Assembly: GCF_024497955.1 (NCBI RefSeq)
Contig: NZ_JANHKP010000012.1
Span: forward strand, 180,958-244,957
From: Streptomyces sp. C10-9-1
Lineage (GTDB): Bacteria > Actinomycetota > Actinomycetes > Streptomycetales > Streptomycetaceae
Direction of reading: 5' to 3'
Length of the DNA: 64,000 bases
Shown: positions 28,497 to 37,059 of the stretch, piece after piece
Layout: each line of letters starts with the position of its first letter
Position numbering within the stretch: the first letter of the stretch is position 1
Position numbers and translations under genes: made by a program
The notes under the pieces: generated by a model
Database searches by the model: none
What the model saw: the letters and a program-made list of their open reading frames with translations, nothing else
What the model was told of the DNA's origin: nothing

Positions 28497-28829
28497 GGCC
28501 CCGTTCCGGGGGCGAGCGTCGGGCCGCCGGACGGCCCTCCTCGACCGCGGGCCCCGAGGGCGGGAGGACCGCCGCGCGGGCGCGCGTCCCGGGAGCGGGC
28601 GCACGCCGGGTCGACCGCGGGGCGGGGACGCGCCCGCCGAACGGTCCCGCGGGCCCCGGCGGATCGGTGCGCGGCGCCGGATGCGGTGCGTCGCAGGGCG
28701 GAGGGGCGCCCCCATACTGGGTGCATCCGGGTGAGGCGCGAACGCGGTCGGGTGCCGTGGCCGTCGTCGTGCGCCCGCCGGGGACCCACGGTCCCCCTGC
28801 CGTTCCCGACACGCCAGGAGGAATCCGCC
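28497..28829. other. Gene-free GC-rich region
   Basis: No protein or RNA gene is recognised. The sequence shows only high-GC frames; the last bases hold the AGGAGGAAT ribosome site of the next gene. Confidence 0.5.
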
Positions 28830-29123
28830 ATGAGGCCCCGCCGCACGACCCGGACCGCGCTGCTGGTGGCCGCCGGCCTGCTGGCCCTGGCCGGCTGCTC
28901 CCCGGAGCCCGAGGTGCCCGCCGGTCCCCGCACCGACGACGCCGCCGGGGAGGTCTGGGAGGGCCTCGACGCGACCCATGTCGCCGGCATCTGCCGCGCC
29001 TACGAGGCGGCCGAGCCCGACGGCGAGGGCCAGCGGGCCCTGCACGACGCGCTGCGGGACCTCGGCAAGGACGAGACGGAGACCGCCCGTCTGCTCCCGC
29101 ACGCGCTCAACGCCTGCGGTTGA
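28830..29123 (+). CDS. Small lipoprotein
   Basis: A 97-residue secreted lipoprotein. The signal peptide has lipobox L-A-L-A-G-C, with C23 lipidated. The mature 75 residues contain two cysteines (I-C-R-A-Y-E and N-A-C-G at the C-terminus) that could form a disulfide. No family is recognised. AGGAGGAAT about 7 nt before the ATG is one of the strongest ribosome sites in the window. It stands alone between the betaine operon and a convergent minus-strand operon. Confidence 0.75.
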   Translation: MRPRRTTRTALLVAAGLLALAGCSPEPEVPAGPRTDDAAGEVWEGLDATHVAGICRAYEAAEPDGEGQRALHDALRDLGKDETETARLLPHALNACG

Positions 29124-29140
29124 GCGCGCCGGGCCCCGCC

Positions 29141-29220
29141 GGGAGCCCCCGACCACCGCACGGCCCCGCCCCGCCCCGCCGGGAGCCCCCGACCACCGCA
29201 CGGCCCCGCCCCGCCCCGCC
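29141..29220. repeat. Perfect 40-bp tandem duplication
   Basis: Two identical 40-bp units, 29141-29180 and 29181-29220, each starting GGGAGCCCCCGACCACCGCA. The last 8 bases of the unit also precede the first copy. They lie between convergent genes. Confidence 0.95.
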
Positions 29221-29264
29221 GCGCGCCGACCGGACCCCCGTCCCGGTCGCGGCCCGGCCCCGCG

Positions 29265-30011
29265 TCACCCCCGGCGCCCCGCGCCCGGTGCCAGCTCCCG
29301 GGCGAGTTGGGCCACCATGCCCTGGACCCGCTGCTGGAGGCCCCCGCCGAAGGTGATCCGCCGGGCGCCGAGCCGTCCCAGAGCCGCCGGGCCGGCGCCC
29401 TCGGACTCGGCGAGCACGTTCACCGGCAGCTCCGTCCCGGCGCACAGCCGGGGCAGGTGCCCGGCGGGGGCGCAGATCGGGTACACCCCGTCCGCGCCCG
29501 CGGCCGTGTAGAGCGCGATGCGGGCGAGGGCGTCCGCCAGGTCCCCCGTGCCGTGGAGGTAGGTGTCCACCCGGGCGTTGACGAACAGCGCCCCGCCCGC
29601 CGCCGCGCGGAGCCCGGCGAGCCGGTCGGCGTGCCGCCGGGGGTCGCCCGGGGCGCCGGTCGCCGCGTCGCCGTCCTCCAGGTTGCAGCCGACCGCGCCG
29701 GTCCCGAGGATGCGTTCGGCCAGTTCGGCCGGCGGCAGCCCGTAGCCGCCCTCGACGTCCACGCTGACGGGGACGTCGACCGCCCGTACGATCCGGGCGA
29801 CGGCGGCGAACATCTCCTCCGCGGGCACCGAACCGTCGGCGTACCCGAGGGAGGCCGCCACCCCGGCGCTCGGCGTGGCCAGGGCGGGGAACCCGGCGTC
29901 GGCGAAGGCGCGGGCGCTCGCGGCGTCCCACGGTCCGGGCAGCACCAGGGGGTCGCCGGCCGCGCGGCCGGTGTGGAGGGCGCGGAAGGCCTCCGCGGTG
30001 GGGGTCGCCAT
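29265..30011 (-). CDS. Isocitrate lyase / PEP mutase family protein
   Basis: A 248-residue protein of the ICL/PEPM superfamily (TIM barrel, C-C bond or P-C bond chemistry on alpha-oxo acids). Visible motifs are L-P-G-P-W-D-A-A-S-A-R, D-V-E-G-G-Y-G and C-N-L-E-D-G-D, which correspond to the metal and substrate site. The K-K-C-G loop of true isocitrate lyases is absent. The exact substrate is unknown. It is second in an operon with an AhpD-like gene, 11 bp apart, opposite a MocR regulator. Confidence 0.86.
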   Translation of the reverse strand: MATPTAEAFRALHTGRAAGDPLVLPGPWDAASARAFADAGFPALATPSAGVAASLGYADGSVPAEEMFAAVARIVRAVDVPVSVDVEGGYGLPPAELAERILGTGAVGCNLEDGDAATGAPGDPRRHADRLAGLRAAAGGALFVNARVDTYLHGTGDLADALARIALYTAAGADGVYPICAPAGHLPRLCAGTELPVNVLAESEGAGPAALGRLGARRITFGGGLQQRVQGMVAQLARELAPGAGRRG

Positions 30012-30022
30012 GGCGGTGCCCT

Positions 30023-30514
30023 TCAGTGGGAGTGGGAGCCGGGTGTGTAGTGCCCGGGGGAGAGGCGCCCGGTCACCCCGAAGCGGTTCCAGGCGTTGAT
30101 GACCGTGATGGCCGTGATCAGGCGCGCGAGTTCGGGCTCGTCGAAGTGGGCGGCGGCCCTCGCGTACACCTCGTCCGGTACGAAGCCGTCGGTCAGCACG
30201 GTCACCGCCTCCGTCAGCTCGATCGCCGCGATCTCCTTCTCCGTGTAGAAGTGCCGCGATTCCTCCCAGGCGCTGAGCTGGACGATCCGTTCCACCGACT
30301 CGCCCGCCGCCAGCGCGTCCCTGCTGTGCATGTCGAGGCAGAAGGCGCAGTGGTTGATCTGCGAGGCGCGGATCCTCACCAACTCCAGCAGCACGGGGTC
30401 GAGTCCCGTGCGGGAGGCCGCGTCCAGCCGGACCATCGCCTGGTAGACGTCGGGCGCCACCTCGGCCACGGAGATCCTCGGGGAGTGCTCGGTGTGCTTC
30501 GCGTCGGTCGTCAT
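30023..30514 (-). CDS. Carboxymuconolactone decarboxylase / AhpD-like protein
   Basis: A 163-residue protein with the AhpD core motif H-C-A-F-C-L-D-M-H, a CxxC redox pair followed by a histidine. Such proteins act as alkylhydroperoxidases or related thiol oxidoreductases. N-A-W-N-R-F-G near the C-terminus is common in the MSMEG-type carboxymuconolactone branch. It is the first gene of the operon; a TAGGCT about 6 nt before the ATG would fit a leaderless mRNA. The MocR gene starts only 46 bp away in the other direction. Confidence 0.88.
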   Translation of the reverse strand: MTTDAKHTEHSPRISVAEVAPDVYQAMVRLDAASRTGLDPVLLELVRIRASQINHCAFCLDMHSRDALAAGESVERIVQLSAWEESRHFYTEKEIAAIELTEAVTVLTDGFVPDEVYARAAAHFDEPELARLITAITVINAWNRFGVTGRLSPGHYTPGSHSH

Positions 30515-30560
30515 GCCCCGAGCCTAGGAGCGGGATGGCGCAGCGCTATGGTCCACTTCC

Positions 30561-31979
30561 ATGACGGATCAGCGGGCCACTTCCGGTGCCGACCTGCACC
30601 TGGAACTCCGCGGCCCGCGCCTGCGCTCGGGACTGATGGACGCCCTGCGCGAGGCGGTACGCAGCGGGCGCCTCGCCCCGGGCGCCCGGCTGCCCTCCTC
30701 CCGTTCGCTCGCCGCCGATCTCGGCGTCGCCCGCAACACGGTCGCGGACGCCTACGCGGAGCTGGTCGCCGAAGGGTGGCTGACGGCACGTCAGGGGTCG
30801 GGCACCCGGGTCGCACGGCGGGCCGATCCCCGCCGTCCCCCGGCGCGCGCCGTACCCGCGCGCCCGGTGCGGACCCGCCCCGCCTACAGCCTGATGCCGG
30901 GCAGCCCCGACCTGGCCTCCTTCCCCCGCGCCCAGTGGCTGGCCGCCGCCCGCCGGGCCCTGAACGCCGCGCCCCACGAGGCGCTCGGCTACGGGGACCC
31001 GCGCGGCCGCATCGAGCTGCGCACCGTCCTCGCCGACTACCTCGCCCGGGCCCGCGGTGTCCGGGCCGACCCCGAACGGATCGTGGTCTGCGCCGGGTTC
31101 GCCCACGGGCTGCGGCTGATGGGGGAGGTGCTGCGGCGGCGCCGGGTCCGGGTCGCGGCGGTCGAGTCCTACGGCCTCGACTCCCACTGGGCGGTGCTCC
31201 GCCAGGCGGGTCTGGCCATGCGGGTGCTGCCCTTCGACGCGCACGGCACCCGCGTCGGCGAACCGGACGGGCTGCGGGGCGCGGGCGCCGTGCTGATGAC
31301 CCCGGCCCACCAGTTCCCGCTCGGGACGGCCCTGCACCCGGACCGCCGGACCGCCGCCGTGGACTGGGCGCGCCGCAGCGGCGCGCTGGTCCTGGAGGAC
31401 GACTACGACGGGGAGTTCCGCTACGACCGCCAGCCGGTCGGCGCGCTCCAGGGGCTGGATCCCGAGCGGGTGGTGTACCTCGGCACGGCCAGCAAGTCGC
31501 TGGCGCCGGGGCTGCGGCTCGGCTGGATGGTCCTGCCCTCCGACGCGGTGGAGGAGGTGCTTCGGGCCAAGGGCCACGAGGAGTGGGCCGCCGGGGCCTT
31601 CGACCAGCTGACGCTCGCCGAGTTCATCGCCTCCGGCGCCTACGACCGCCATGTGCGCGGCATGCGGGTGCGCTACCGGCGCCGCCGGGACCACCTGGTG
31701 GCGCTGCTGGCCGAGCAGGCCCCGCGGGTGCGGGTGAGCGGCATCGCGGCCGGGCTGCACGCGGTCCTCGAACTCCCGCCGGGAGGTGAGGAGCCGGCGC
31801 TGCGGGCGGCGGCCTGGCAGGGGCTGCTGGTGCCCGGGGTGGGCCGCTTCCGCCATCCCGACGCGCCGCAGAGCGGCCCCGAGGGCCTGGTGGTCGGCTA
31901 CGGCACCCCGCCGGACAGCGCCTGGGCGGGCACCCTGGGAGCCCTGTGCAACGCGCTGCGGGCCGCGGGCGGGGCCTGA
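30561..31979 (+). CDS. MocR/PdxR-type GntR regulator with aminotransferase domain
   Basis: A 472-residue MocR-family transcription regulator. Residues about 20-85 form the GntR winged helix (L-A-A-D-L-G-V-A-R-N-T-V-A-D-A-Y). The rest is a fold-type I aminotransferase domain with the PLP aspartate in L-E-D-D-Y-D-G-E-F-R-Y-D and the Schiff-base lysine in G-T-A-S-K-S-L-A-P-G. Such proteins sense PLP or amino-acid aldimines. TATGGT about 7 nt upstream suggests a leaderless transcript. It probably controls the divergent AhpD-ICL/PEPM operon. Confidence 0.93.
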   Translation: MTDQRATSGADLHLELRGPRLRSGLMDALREAVRSGRLAPGARLPSSRSLAADLGVARNTVADAYAELVAEGWLTARQGSGTRVARRADPRRPPARAVPARPVRTRPAYSLMPGSPDLASFPRAQWLAAARRALNAAPHEALGYGDPRGRIELRTVLADYLARARGVRADPERIVVCAGFAHGLRLMGEVLRRRRVRVAAVESYGLDSHWAVLRQAGLAMRVLPFDAHGTRVGEPDGLRGAGAVLMTPAHQFPLGTALHPDRRTAAVDWARRSGALVLEDDYDGEFRYDRQPVGALQGLDPERVVYLGTASKSLAPGLRLGWMVLPSDAVEEVLRAKGHEEWAAGAFDQLTLAEFIASGAYDRHVRGMRVRYRRRRDHLVALLAEQAPRVRVSGIAAGLHAVLELPPGGEEPALRAAAWQGLLVPGVGRFRHPDAPQSGPEGLVVGYGTPPDSAWAGTLGALCNALRAAGGA

Positions 31980-31998
31980 CCCCCGCCGGGCCCGCGGC

Positions 31999-32040
31999 CG
32001 GTCCCGCCGCCTGGGTCCGCTTCCCCGGGCGGCGGGACCG
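31999..32040. terminator. Bidirectional terminator
   Basis: Perfect 13-bp stem (31999-32011 with 32028-32040) between the convergent MocR and DM13 genes, with a 16-nt loop. Confidence 0.7.
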
Positions 32041-32043
32041 GGA

Positions 32044-32634
32044 TCAGGCGCGGGCCAGCTCGGCGGCCCCGAAGGAGACGTCGAAGCGGTCGCACCAGAT
32101 GGTGACGCTGCTGTACGCGGACGGGTCGACGCCCTCGGGCAGCGGGTAGTTCTGGCTGCCCTTGTTGCCCTTGAGCTTCCCCAGGCTCACGTACTGCCCG
32201 TCGTCGAAGACGTGCCAGCCCGCCTTGCCCTCCTTGACCGGGGCGTCGGTCAGCCAGACCCGCAGGTCGGGCCCGTTGCTGGTGTCCAGGTCCTCCAGCC
32301 GGACCACGTGGGAGCCGTCGGCGAGGCGCACCAGGCGGACCGTGCCCGTCGTCGTGTGCTCGTGGCTGATCAGCTCACCGCTCGCCACCGTCTCCGGGCC
32401 CGCGGGGGCCGGGGACGCCTCCTCGGAGGGCGCGGCCTCGGAGGGCGCGGGGGAGACCGCCTGGGCGGGGGGTGCCGCCGCCACCGCTCCGGGCAGGGAC
32501 TCCTCCACCGTGGTGTCCTGCCACAGCTTCCACGGCTGGAACCAGTACAGCCCGGCCCCCAGCAGTACCACCGCGACCGCCGCCGCCACCGCGACCGTCC
32601 CCCGGCCGAATCGCCCGCCCCGCATGCCTGCCAT
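32044..32634 (-). CDS. DM13-domain membrane-anchored protein
   Basis: A 196-residue protein. One membrane helix at about 13-32 is followed by an Ala/Pro/Ser/Glu linker and a C-terminal DM13 domain (about 85-196) with G-P-D-L-R-V-W-L-T-D-A, L-K-G-N-K-G-S-Q-N-Y and S-V-T-I-W-C-D-R-F. DM13 domains are thought to act in extracellular electron transfer or redox; the W-C-D cysteine is kept. The start at 32634 is chosen because AGGGAG lies 8 nt upstream. Confidence 0.87.
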   Translation of the reverse strand: MAGMRGGRFGRGTVAVAAAVAVVLLGAGLYWFQPWKLWQDTTVEESLPGAVAAAPPAQAVSPAPSEAAPSEEASPAPAGPETVASGELISHEHTTTGTVRLVRLADGSHVVRLEDLDTSNGPDLRVWLTDAPVKEGKAGWHVFDDGQYVSLGKLKGNKGSQNYPLPEGVDPSAYSSVTIWCDRFDVSFGAAELARA

Positions 32635-32865
32635 CGTGCTGCTCCCTCTTCGTGTGCCGTTCCCCGCCATTCAACGCCACCGGGGGGCGCTGCGGGGGCC
32701 GCGGAAGGTGACGGAACCCTTACGGCCACCGCCCCGGGCCCGCCCGCTCGGACCCGGGCGGGGGCGGGGCGGCGGCCCGAGAGCGGGAGAAGGGGTCTTA
32801 CGGAGCGGTGACGCGCGGGCGTGGCCCACCGCCCGGACGGGGCCGGGGCTCCTACCGTGGCCGGT

Positions 32866-33864
32866 ATGCGAGTTCTGGTCACCGGCGGTGCCGGGTTCAT
32901 CGGGTCCCATGTGGTCGAGGCGCTGGCGGCGCGCGGCCACGAACCGGTCGTGTTCGACCTGCGGGAGGACGCCGCCGCGGACGTCCGCGACCGCGCCGCG
33001 GTGGCGGAGGCCCTGTCCGGCGCGGACGCGGTCTGCCACCAGGCCGCGATGGTCGGGCTCGGCAGCGGCGTCGCCGACGCGCCCGACTACGTCTCGCACA
33101 ACGACCTCGGCACCGCCGTGCTGCTCTCGGCGATGGCCGAGGCGGGCGTGGCCCGGCTGGTGCTGGCCGGATCGATGGTGGTCTACGGGGAGGGCCGCTA
33201 CCGCTGCGCCCGGCACGGCGGGGTGCGGCCGGGCCCGCGGGCGGTCGGGGACCTCGCGTCGGGGCGCTTCGAGCCGCCGTGCCCGGTGTGCGGCGACCCG
33301 CTGGAGCCGGCCGAGGTCACCGAGGACGCGTGCCCCGACCCGCGCAACGTCTACGCGGCCACCAAGCTGGCCCAGGAGCACCTGGCCGCCGCGTGGGCGC
33401 GTGCCACGGGCGGCTCGGCGGTGTCGCTGCGCTACCACAACGTCTACGGCCCGAGGATGCCCCGCGACACGCCGTACGCCGGCGTGGCCTCCTTCTTCCG
33501 CTCCGCCCTGGCCCGGGGCGAGGCGCCGCGGGTGTTCGAGGACGGCGGGCAGCGCCGTGACTTCGTCCACGTCCGGGACGTCGCGGAGGCCAACGCGGCC
33601 GCCCTGGAGGCGGACCCGGTCCCCGGGCTGCGCGTCTACAACGCCGGGAGCGGCACCCCGCGCACCGTCGGCGAGATGGCCGACGCCCTGGCGGCCGCCC
33701 ACGGGGGGCCGCACCCCGTGGTGACCGGCGAGTACCGCCTGGGCGACGTGCGGCACATCACCGCGGACTCCTCCCGCCTGCGCGCCGAGCTCGGCTGGAA
33801 GCCGGGGGTCGACTTCGCCTCCGGGGTGCGGGAGTTCGCCCGCGCGCCGCTGCGGGAGGAGTGA
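32866..33864 (+). CDS. NAD-dependent sugar-nucleotide epimerase with zinc-ribbon-like insert
   Basis: A 332-residue extended short-chain dehydrogenase of the UDP-sugar epimerase type. The cofactor loop is T-G-G-A-G-F-I-G-S at the N-terminus and the catalytic pair is in Y-A-A-T-K. Unusually, residues about 110-145 carry Y-R-C-A-R-H and C-P-V-C-G, which could bind one zinc, inserted after the strand that ends V-V-Y-G-E-G. It starts the glycan-like cluster. TACCGT 8 nt before the ATG hints at a leaderless transcript. Substrate unknown. Confidence 0.9.
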   Translation: MRVLVTGGAGFIGSHVVEALAARGHEPVVFDLREDAAADVRDRAAVAEALSGADAVCHQAAMVGLGSGVADAPDYVSHNDLGTAVLLSAMAEAGVARLVLAGSMVVYGEGRYRCARHGGVRPGPRAVGDLASGRFEPPCPVCGDPLEPAEVTEDACPDPRNVYAATKLAQEHLAAAWARATGGSAVSLRYHNVYGPRMPRDTPYAGVASFFRSALARGEAPRVFEDGGQRRDFVHVRDVAEANAAALEADPVPGLRVYNAGSGTPRTVGEMADALAAAHGGPHPVVTGEYRLGDVRHITADSSRLRAELGWKPGVDFASGVREFARAPLREE

Positions 33865-33897
33865 CGGCCCGCACCGGGCGCCCGGTGCGGGCCGTCA
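33862..33897. terminator. 36-bp perfect palindrome shared by two convergent stop codons
   Basis: The palindrome begins with the TGA of the epimerase gene and ends with the complementary TGA of the carboxypeptidase gene; 18-bp arms with no spacer. It can serve as terminator in both directions. Confidence 0.85.
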
Positions 33898-34938
33898 GTA
33901 CGCGGCGGTGAGGCGCCGCGCCGGTCCGTCGACCGTCATGGTGCCGCCGTAGGGGACGACCACCTGCGGGTCGGTGTGGCCGAGGTCGACGTCGAACACC
34001 GCGGGGATGCCGGGGGCGTACTCGCAGAGCGCCCGGAGCACGGCCTCGCGCTGCTCCGCGCGGTAGCGGGCGCGCTCCCGCGGTCCGTTGGGCCGGTCGA
34101 GGTGCCATGCCTTCGCCCGGCCCATGACCAGGGCCGCGAACCGCTTCAGGAGCCCCCGCTCGCCCAGGGAGCGCAGGACGCGGTAGACCTCGGCGGCCCG
34201 CGGCATCTCCTCGGAGGTCTCCAGGAGCAGCACGCAGCCCTCGTAGGCCTCGGGCGGCAGGATGCCCCGGTCCGCCATCAGCAGCCAGGACAGGACCTCG
34301 ATGTTGCCGCCCCAGGTGGGGCCCTCGACGCGCCGGTTCGGGTTGTGCCAGGTCCACGGTTCGGCCGGTTCGCTGTCGGGCTCGCGGTCGAGGGTGGCGG
34401 GGTCGGCCCAGTCGCCGGTGGCCGTGTCGATCCGGTCGGGTGCGGTCAGTTCGTGCGGACCGGATCCGAACAGCGCGGCCCGCAGGGAGCCGGCCGTCGA
34501 CGGCGCCATGGCCGCGGGGCGGCCGAGCTGCACCATCACCGACCCCCCGTGGTAGCCGACGATGCCCAGGTTCCACAGCGTCACCAGCAGGTTGGTGTTG
34601 TCGCTGTACCCGAAGAAGGGCTTGGGGTGGGCGCGCAGCAGCTCCGTGTCGAGGTGGGGCGTCACCAGGATCTGGTCCTCGCCGCCGATGCTCGCGAAGA
34701 CCGCCGTGATCCCGGGGTCGGCGAACGCGGCGTGGATGTCCGCTGCGCGCTCCTCGGGGGACGCCCCCGCCCGCCGCGTCGTCGGGTACTCCACCGGGAC
34801 CAGGCCGAACTCCTCCCTCAGCCGGCGCAGTCCGAGCTCGTAGGGGGCCGGGAAGACGGCGGGCAGCCCGGCGGAGGGGGACAGGACGGCCACGGCGTCA
34901 CCGGGCGAGGGCTTGGGGGGATGGCGCAGTGGGTGCAT
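33895..34938 (-). CDS. LD-carboxypeptidase, peptidase S66 family
   Basis: A 347-residue LdcA/MccF-type serine peptidase that cleaves amide bonds next to a C-terminal residue, in peptidoglycan recycling or in self-immunity to peptide-nucleotide antibiotics. The nucleophile is in F-G-Y-S-D-N-T-N-L-L, the glutamate in T-W-G-G-N-I-E-V-L-S-W-L-L and the histidine in D-V-D-L-G-H-T-D-P-Q. The length fits the MccF-like branch rather than the shorter LdcA. No signal peptide, so cytoplasmic. TAGCAT 6 nt before the ATG suggests a leaderless mRNA. Confidence 0.9.
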   Translation of the reverse strand: MHPLRHPPKPSPGDAVAVLSPSAGLPAVFPAPYELGLRRLREEFGLVPVEYPTTRRAGASPEERAADIHAAFADPGITAVFASIGGEDQILVTPHLDTELLRAHPKPFFGYSDNTNLLVTLWNLGIVGYHGGSVMVQLGRPAAMAPSTAGSLRAALFGSGPHELTAPDRIDTATGDWADPATLDREPDSEPAEPWTWHNPNRRVEGPTWGGNIEVLSWLLMADRGILPPEAYEGCVLLLETSEEMPRAAEVYRVLRSLGERGLLKRFAALVMGRAKAWHLDRPNGPRERARYRAEQREAVLRALCEYAPGIPAVFDVDLGHTDPQVVVPYGGTMTVDGPARRLTAAY

Positions 34939-35049
34939 CCGCGGATGCTACGGGGCGGACGGCGCCGAAGCACCCGGTTCGACCTGCACGTCCGCCGGGC
35001 CGGAGCGGCCCGCCGGCGCCCCCGGCGCCGCCCCCTGCCGCGCGGGCCG

Positions 35050-36162
35050 TCACAGCCCCGCGGTCGGGAGCGTCACCTCGAAGCGGCAGCCGCCGGGGAT
35101 GTTGCGGACGGTGGTCCGCCCCTGGTGCGCCTCCACGATGCCCCGGACGATGGCGAGCCCCAGGCCCGCCCCCGCGGGCGGGGTGCGGGCGTCGCTGCCC
35201 CGCCAGCCGGTGTCGAAGACCCGCGGCAGCTCCTCCTCGGGGATGCCGCCGCATCCGTCGGACACGGACACCACCACACCGTTGCCGGAGCGCTCCGCGG
35301 TCACCGCCACGGTCCCGTCCGCGGGGGTCCGGCGGATGGCGTTGACGAGCAGGTTGCCCAGCACCCGGCTCATCTCCGTGCTGTCCACCTCCACCGGCAC
35401 CGCCTCGACGGCGGTGCCCACCAGCTTCACCCGGTGCTCCCGCGCCAGCGGGTCCGCGCCGGCCAGGGCGTCGCCCACCAGGTCGTGCAGGGAGATGCGG
35501 GCCGGGGTGAGCGCGAGGGTGCCCGCGTGGATGCGGGACAGCTCGAACAGATCGCCGACCATGCCGTTGAGCCGCTCGACCTCCGTCCTGATCTGCCGCA
35601 GGTAGCGGTCCGGGTCGGCGGCCACCCCGTCCTCCAGGGCCTCGGCCATCGCCCGCAGCCCCGCGAGCGGGGTGCGCAGGTCGTGGGAGATCCAGGCGAC
35701 GAGCTCCCGCCGGGAGGACTCCAACGTCCTCTCGCGCTCCCGCGACTCGGCCAGCCGGGCGCTGGTGGCGGCCAGTTCGCCGCTGAGCGCGGCCAGTTCC
35801 GCCGTGGTCGGCCCGTCGGGTGCGTCGAAGGCCCCGCCGTCGCCGAAGGACCGGGCCGCCAGACGCAGCTCGTTGCTGCGGGCGACCACCCAGCGGCCGA
35901 GCAGCAGGGCCGTCGCCAGGGACACCACCGCGGCCATCGCCACCACCGTGGTGACCACCGCCAGGTCGTGCGGGGAAAGGAACATCGCCCAGGCCACGGC
36001 CAGCGTGCCGGCCAGCATCGCGGCCACGGCGACGGTGGCGACCACGGCCAGCGAGGCCGTGACGGAGCGGCGCCGCAGGGGCAGGAGCACGGCCGCGCCG
36101 AGCACCCCGGCGACGGCCGCCCCCATCAGGGCGTACAGGGCGATCAGCACGGTCTCGCTCAC
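35050..36162 (-). CDS. Sensor histidine kinase
   Basis: A 370-residue membrane kinase. Three to four hydrophobic helices occupy residues 1-85 with almost no extracytoplasmic loop, so it may sense the membrane itself. A HAMP-like linker follows. The H-box is W-I-S-H-D-L-R-T-P-L-A-G, the N-box L-G-N-L-L-V-N-A-I, and the G-boxes S-D-G-C-G-G-I-P and G-A-G-L-G-L-A-I-V. The GTG start overlaps the response-regulator stop. It phosphorylates the partner encoded just upstream. Confidence 0.94.
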   Translation of the reverse strand: MSETVLIALYALMGAAVAGVLGAAVLLPLRRRSVTASLAVVATVAVAAMLAGTLAVAWAMFLSPHDLAVVTTVVAMAAVVSLATALLLGRWVVARSNELRLAARSFGDGGAFDAPDGPTTAELAALSGELAATSARLAESRERERTLESSRRELVAWISHDLRTPLAGLRAMAEALEDGVAADPDRYLRQIRTEVERLNGMVGDLFELSRIHAGTLALTPARISLHDLVGDALAGADPLAREHRVKLVGTAVEAVPVEVDSTEMSRVLGNLLVNAIRRTPADGTVAVTAERSGNGVVVSVSDGCGGIPEEELPRVFDTGWRGSDARTPPAGAGLGLAIVRGIVEAHQGRTTVRNIPGGCRFEVTLPTAGL

Positions 36163-36935
36163 GGCCGGTCCCCGCCCTCGCCGGTGCCCGTGCCCGGGCC
36201 GGACGGTCCGCCGTCCGGCCCGCCCGCGGCCTCGAACCGGTAGCCCACGCCCCACACGGTCCGGATCAGCCGGGGCCGGGCGGGGTCGTCCTCGATCTTG
36301 CCGCGCAGGCGGCGCACATGGACGGTCACGGTGGACAGGTCGCCGAAGTCCCAGCCCCACACCTCCTGCATCAGGTCCTCGCGGCTGCAGGCCCGCCCCG
36401 GATGGCGCAGGAAGAAGGCCAGCAGGTCGAACTCGCGCAGGGTCAGCGAGAGCTCCGTCCCGCCCTTGCGGGCGCGCCGCGCCGCGGGGTCGACGGTGAT
36501 GCCCGCCGCGCTCAGCGGGCGGCTGCTCTGCGGGGGGAGGGTCCGGCGGAGCACCGAGCCGACCCGCAGCACCAGCTCCCGGGGGCTGAACGGCTTGGTG
36601 ACGTAGTCGTCGGCGCCCACCTCCAGCCCCATGACCCGGTCGTCCTCGTCCCCCCGGGCGGTGAGCATGATGACCGGCACCGGTCCGCGCCCCCGGAGCC
36701 GCCGGCACACCTCCAGCCCGTCCATACCGGGCAGCATCAGGTCGAGGACCACCAGGTCGGGCCAGTGCTCGGCGGCCCGCAGCAGGGCACCGGGACCGTC
36801 CCCGGCCCGGTCGACGGCGTAGCCCGCCCGGTCGAGGTACCCGGCGACCACCTCCGCCACCGTGGGGTCGTCGTCGACGACCAGGACACGCGCGGCCGTG
36901 CCGGCGCCATGCTGCTGGGGGGACTGCTGCTCCAT
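36159..36935 (-). CDS. OmpR/PhoB-type response regulator
   Basis: A 258-residue regulator. The receiver has the acidic triad D-D-D, the phosphoacceptor in V-L-D-L-M-L-P-G and K in V-T-K-P-F-S-P. The C-terminal winged helix contains T-L-R-E-F-D-L-L, V-H-V-R-R-L-R-G-K-I-E and V-W-G-V-G-Y-R-F. It is first in a two-gene operon with the kinase. Its start is 124 bp from the GT2 gene in the other direction, so it may regulate the glycan cluster. Confidence 0.94.
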   Translation of the reverse strand: MEQQSPQQHGAGTAARVLVVDDDPTVAEVVAGYLDRAGYAVDRAGDGPGALLRAAEHWPDLVVLDLMLPGMDGLEVCRRLRGRGPVPVIMLTARGDEDDRVMGLEVGADDYVTKPFSPRELVLRVGSVLRRTLPPQSSRPLSAAGITVDPAARRARKGGTELSLTLREFDLLAFFLRHPGRACSREDLMQEVWGWDFGDLSTVTVHVRRLRGKIEDDPARPRLIRTVWGVGYRFEAAGGPDGGPSGPGTGTGEGGDRP

Positions 36936-37059
36936 GCGCCCAGCCTCGCACCGCGGTGCCGCCCGTGGGGGGTCCCGACCGGGCCGGGACGGCCGACGTC
37001 CGTGTTTCGTAAGGGCGAGGAGCCCGGTTTGCCCGATTAGGGTCCGTAGGGTGAGGCGT

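Noticed and set aside
29133..29220. CRISPR-like repeat
   Set aside because: Only two copies directly abut each other with no spacer, and no cas genes are in the window.
29265..30011. True isocitrate lyase (aceA)
   Set aside because: At 248 residues it is far shorter than AceA and lacks the K-K-C-G active-site loop; only superfamily membership is claimed.
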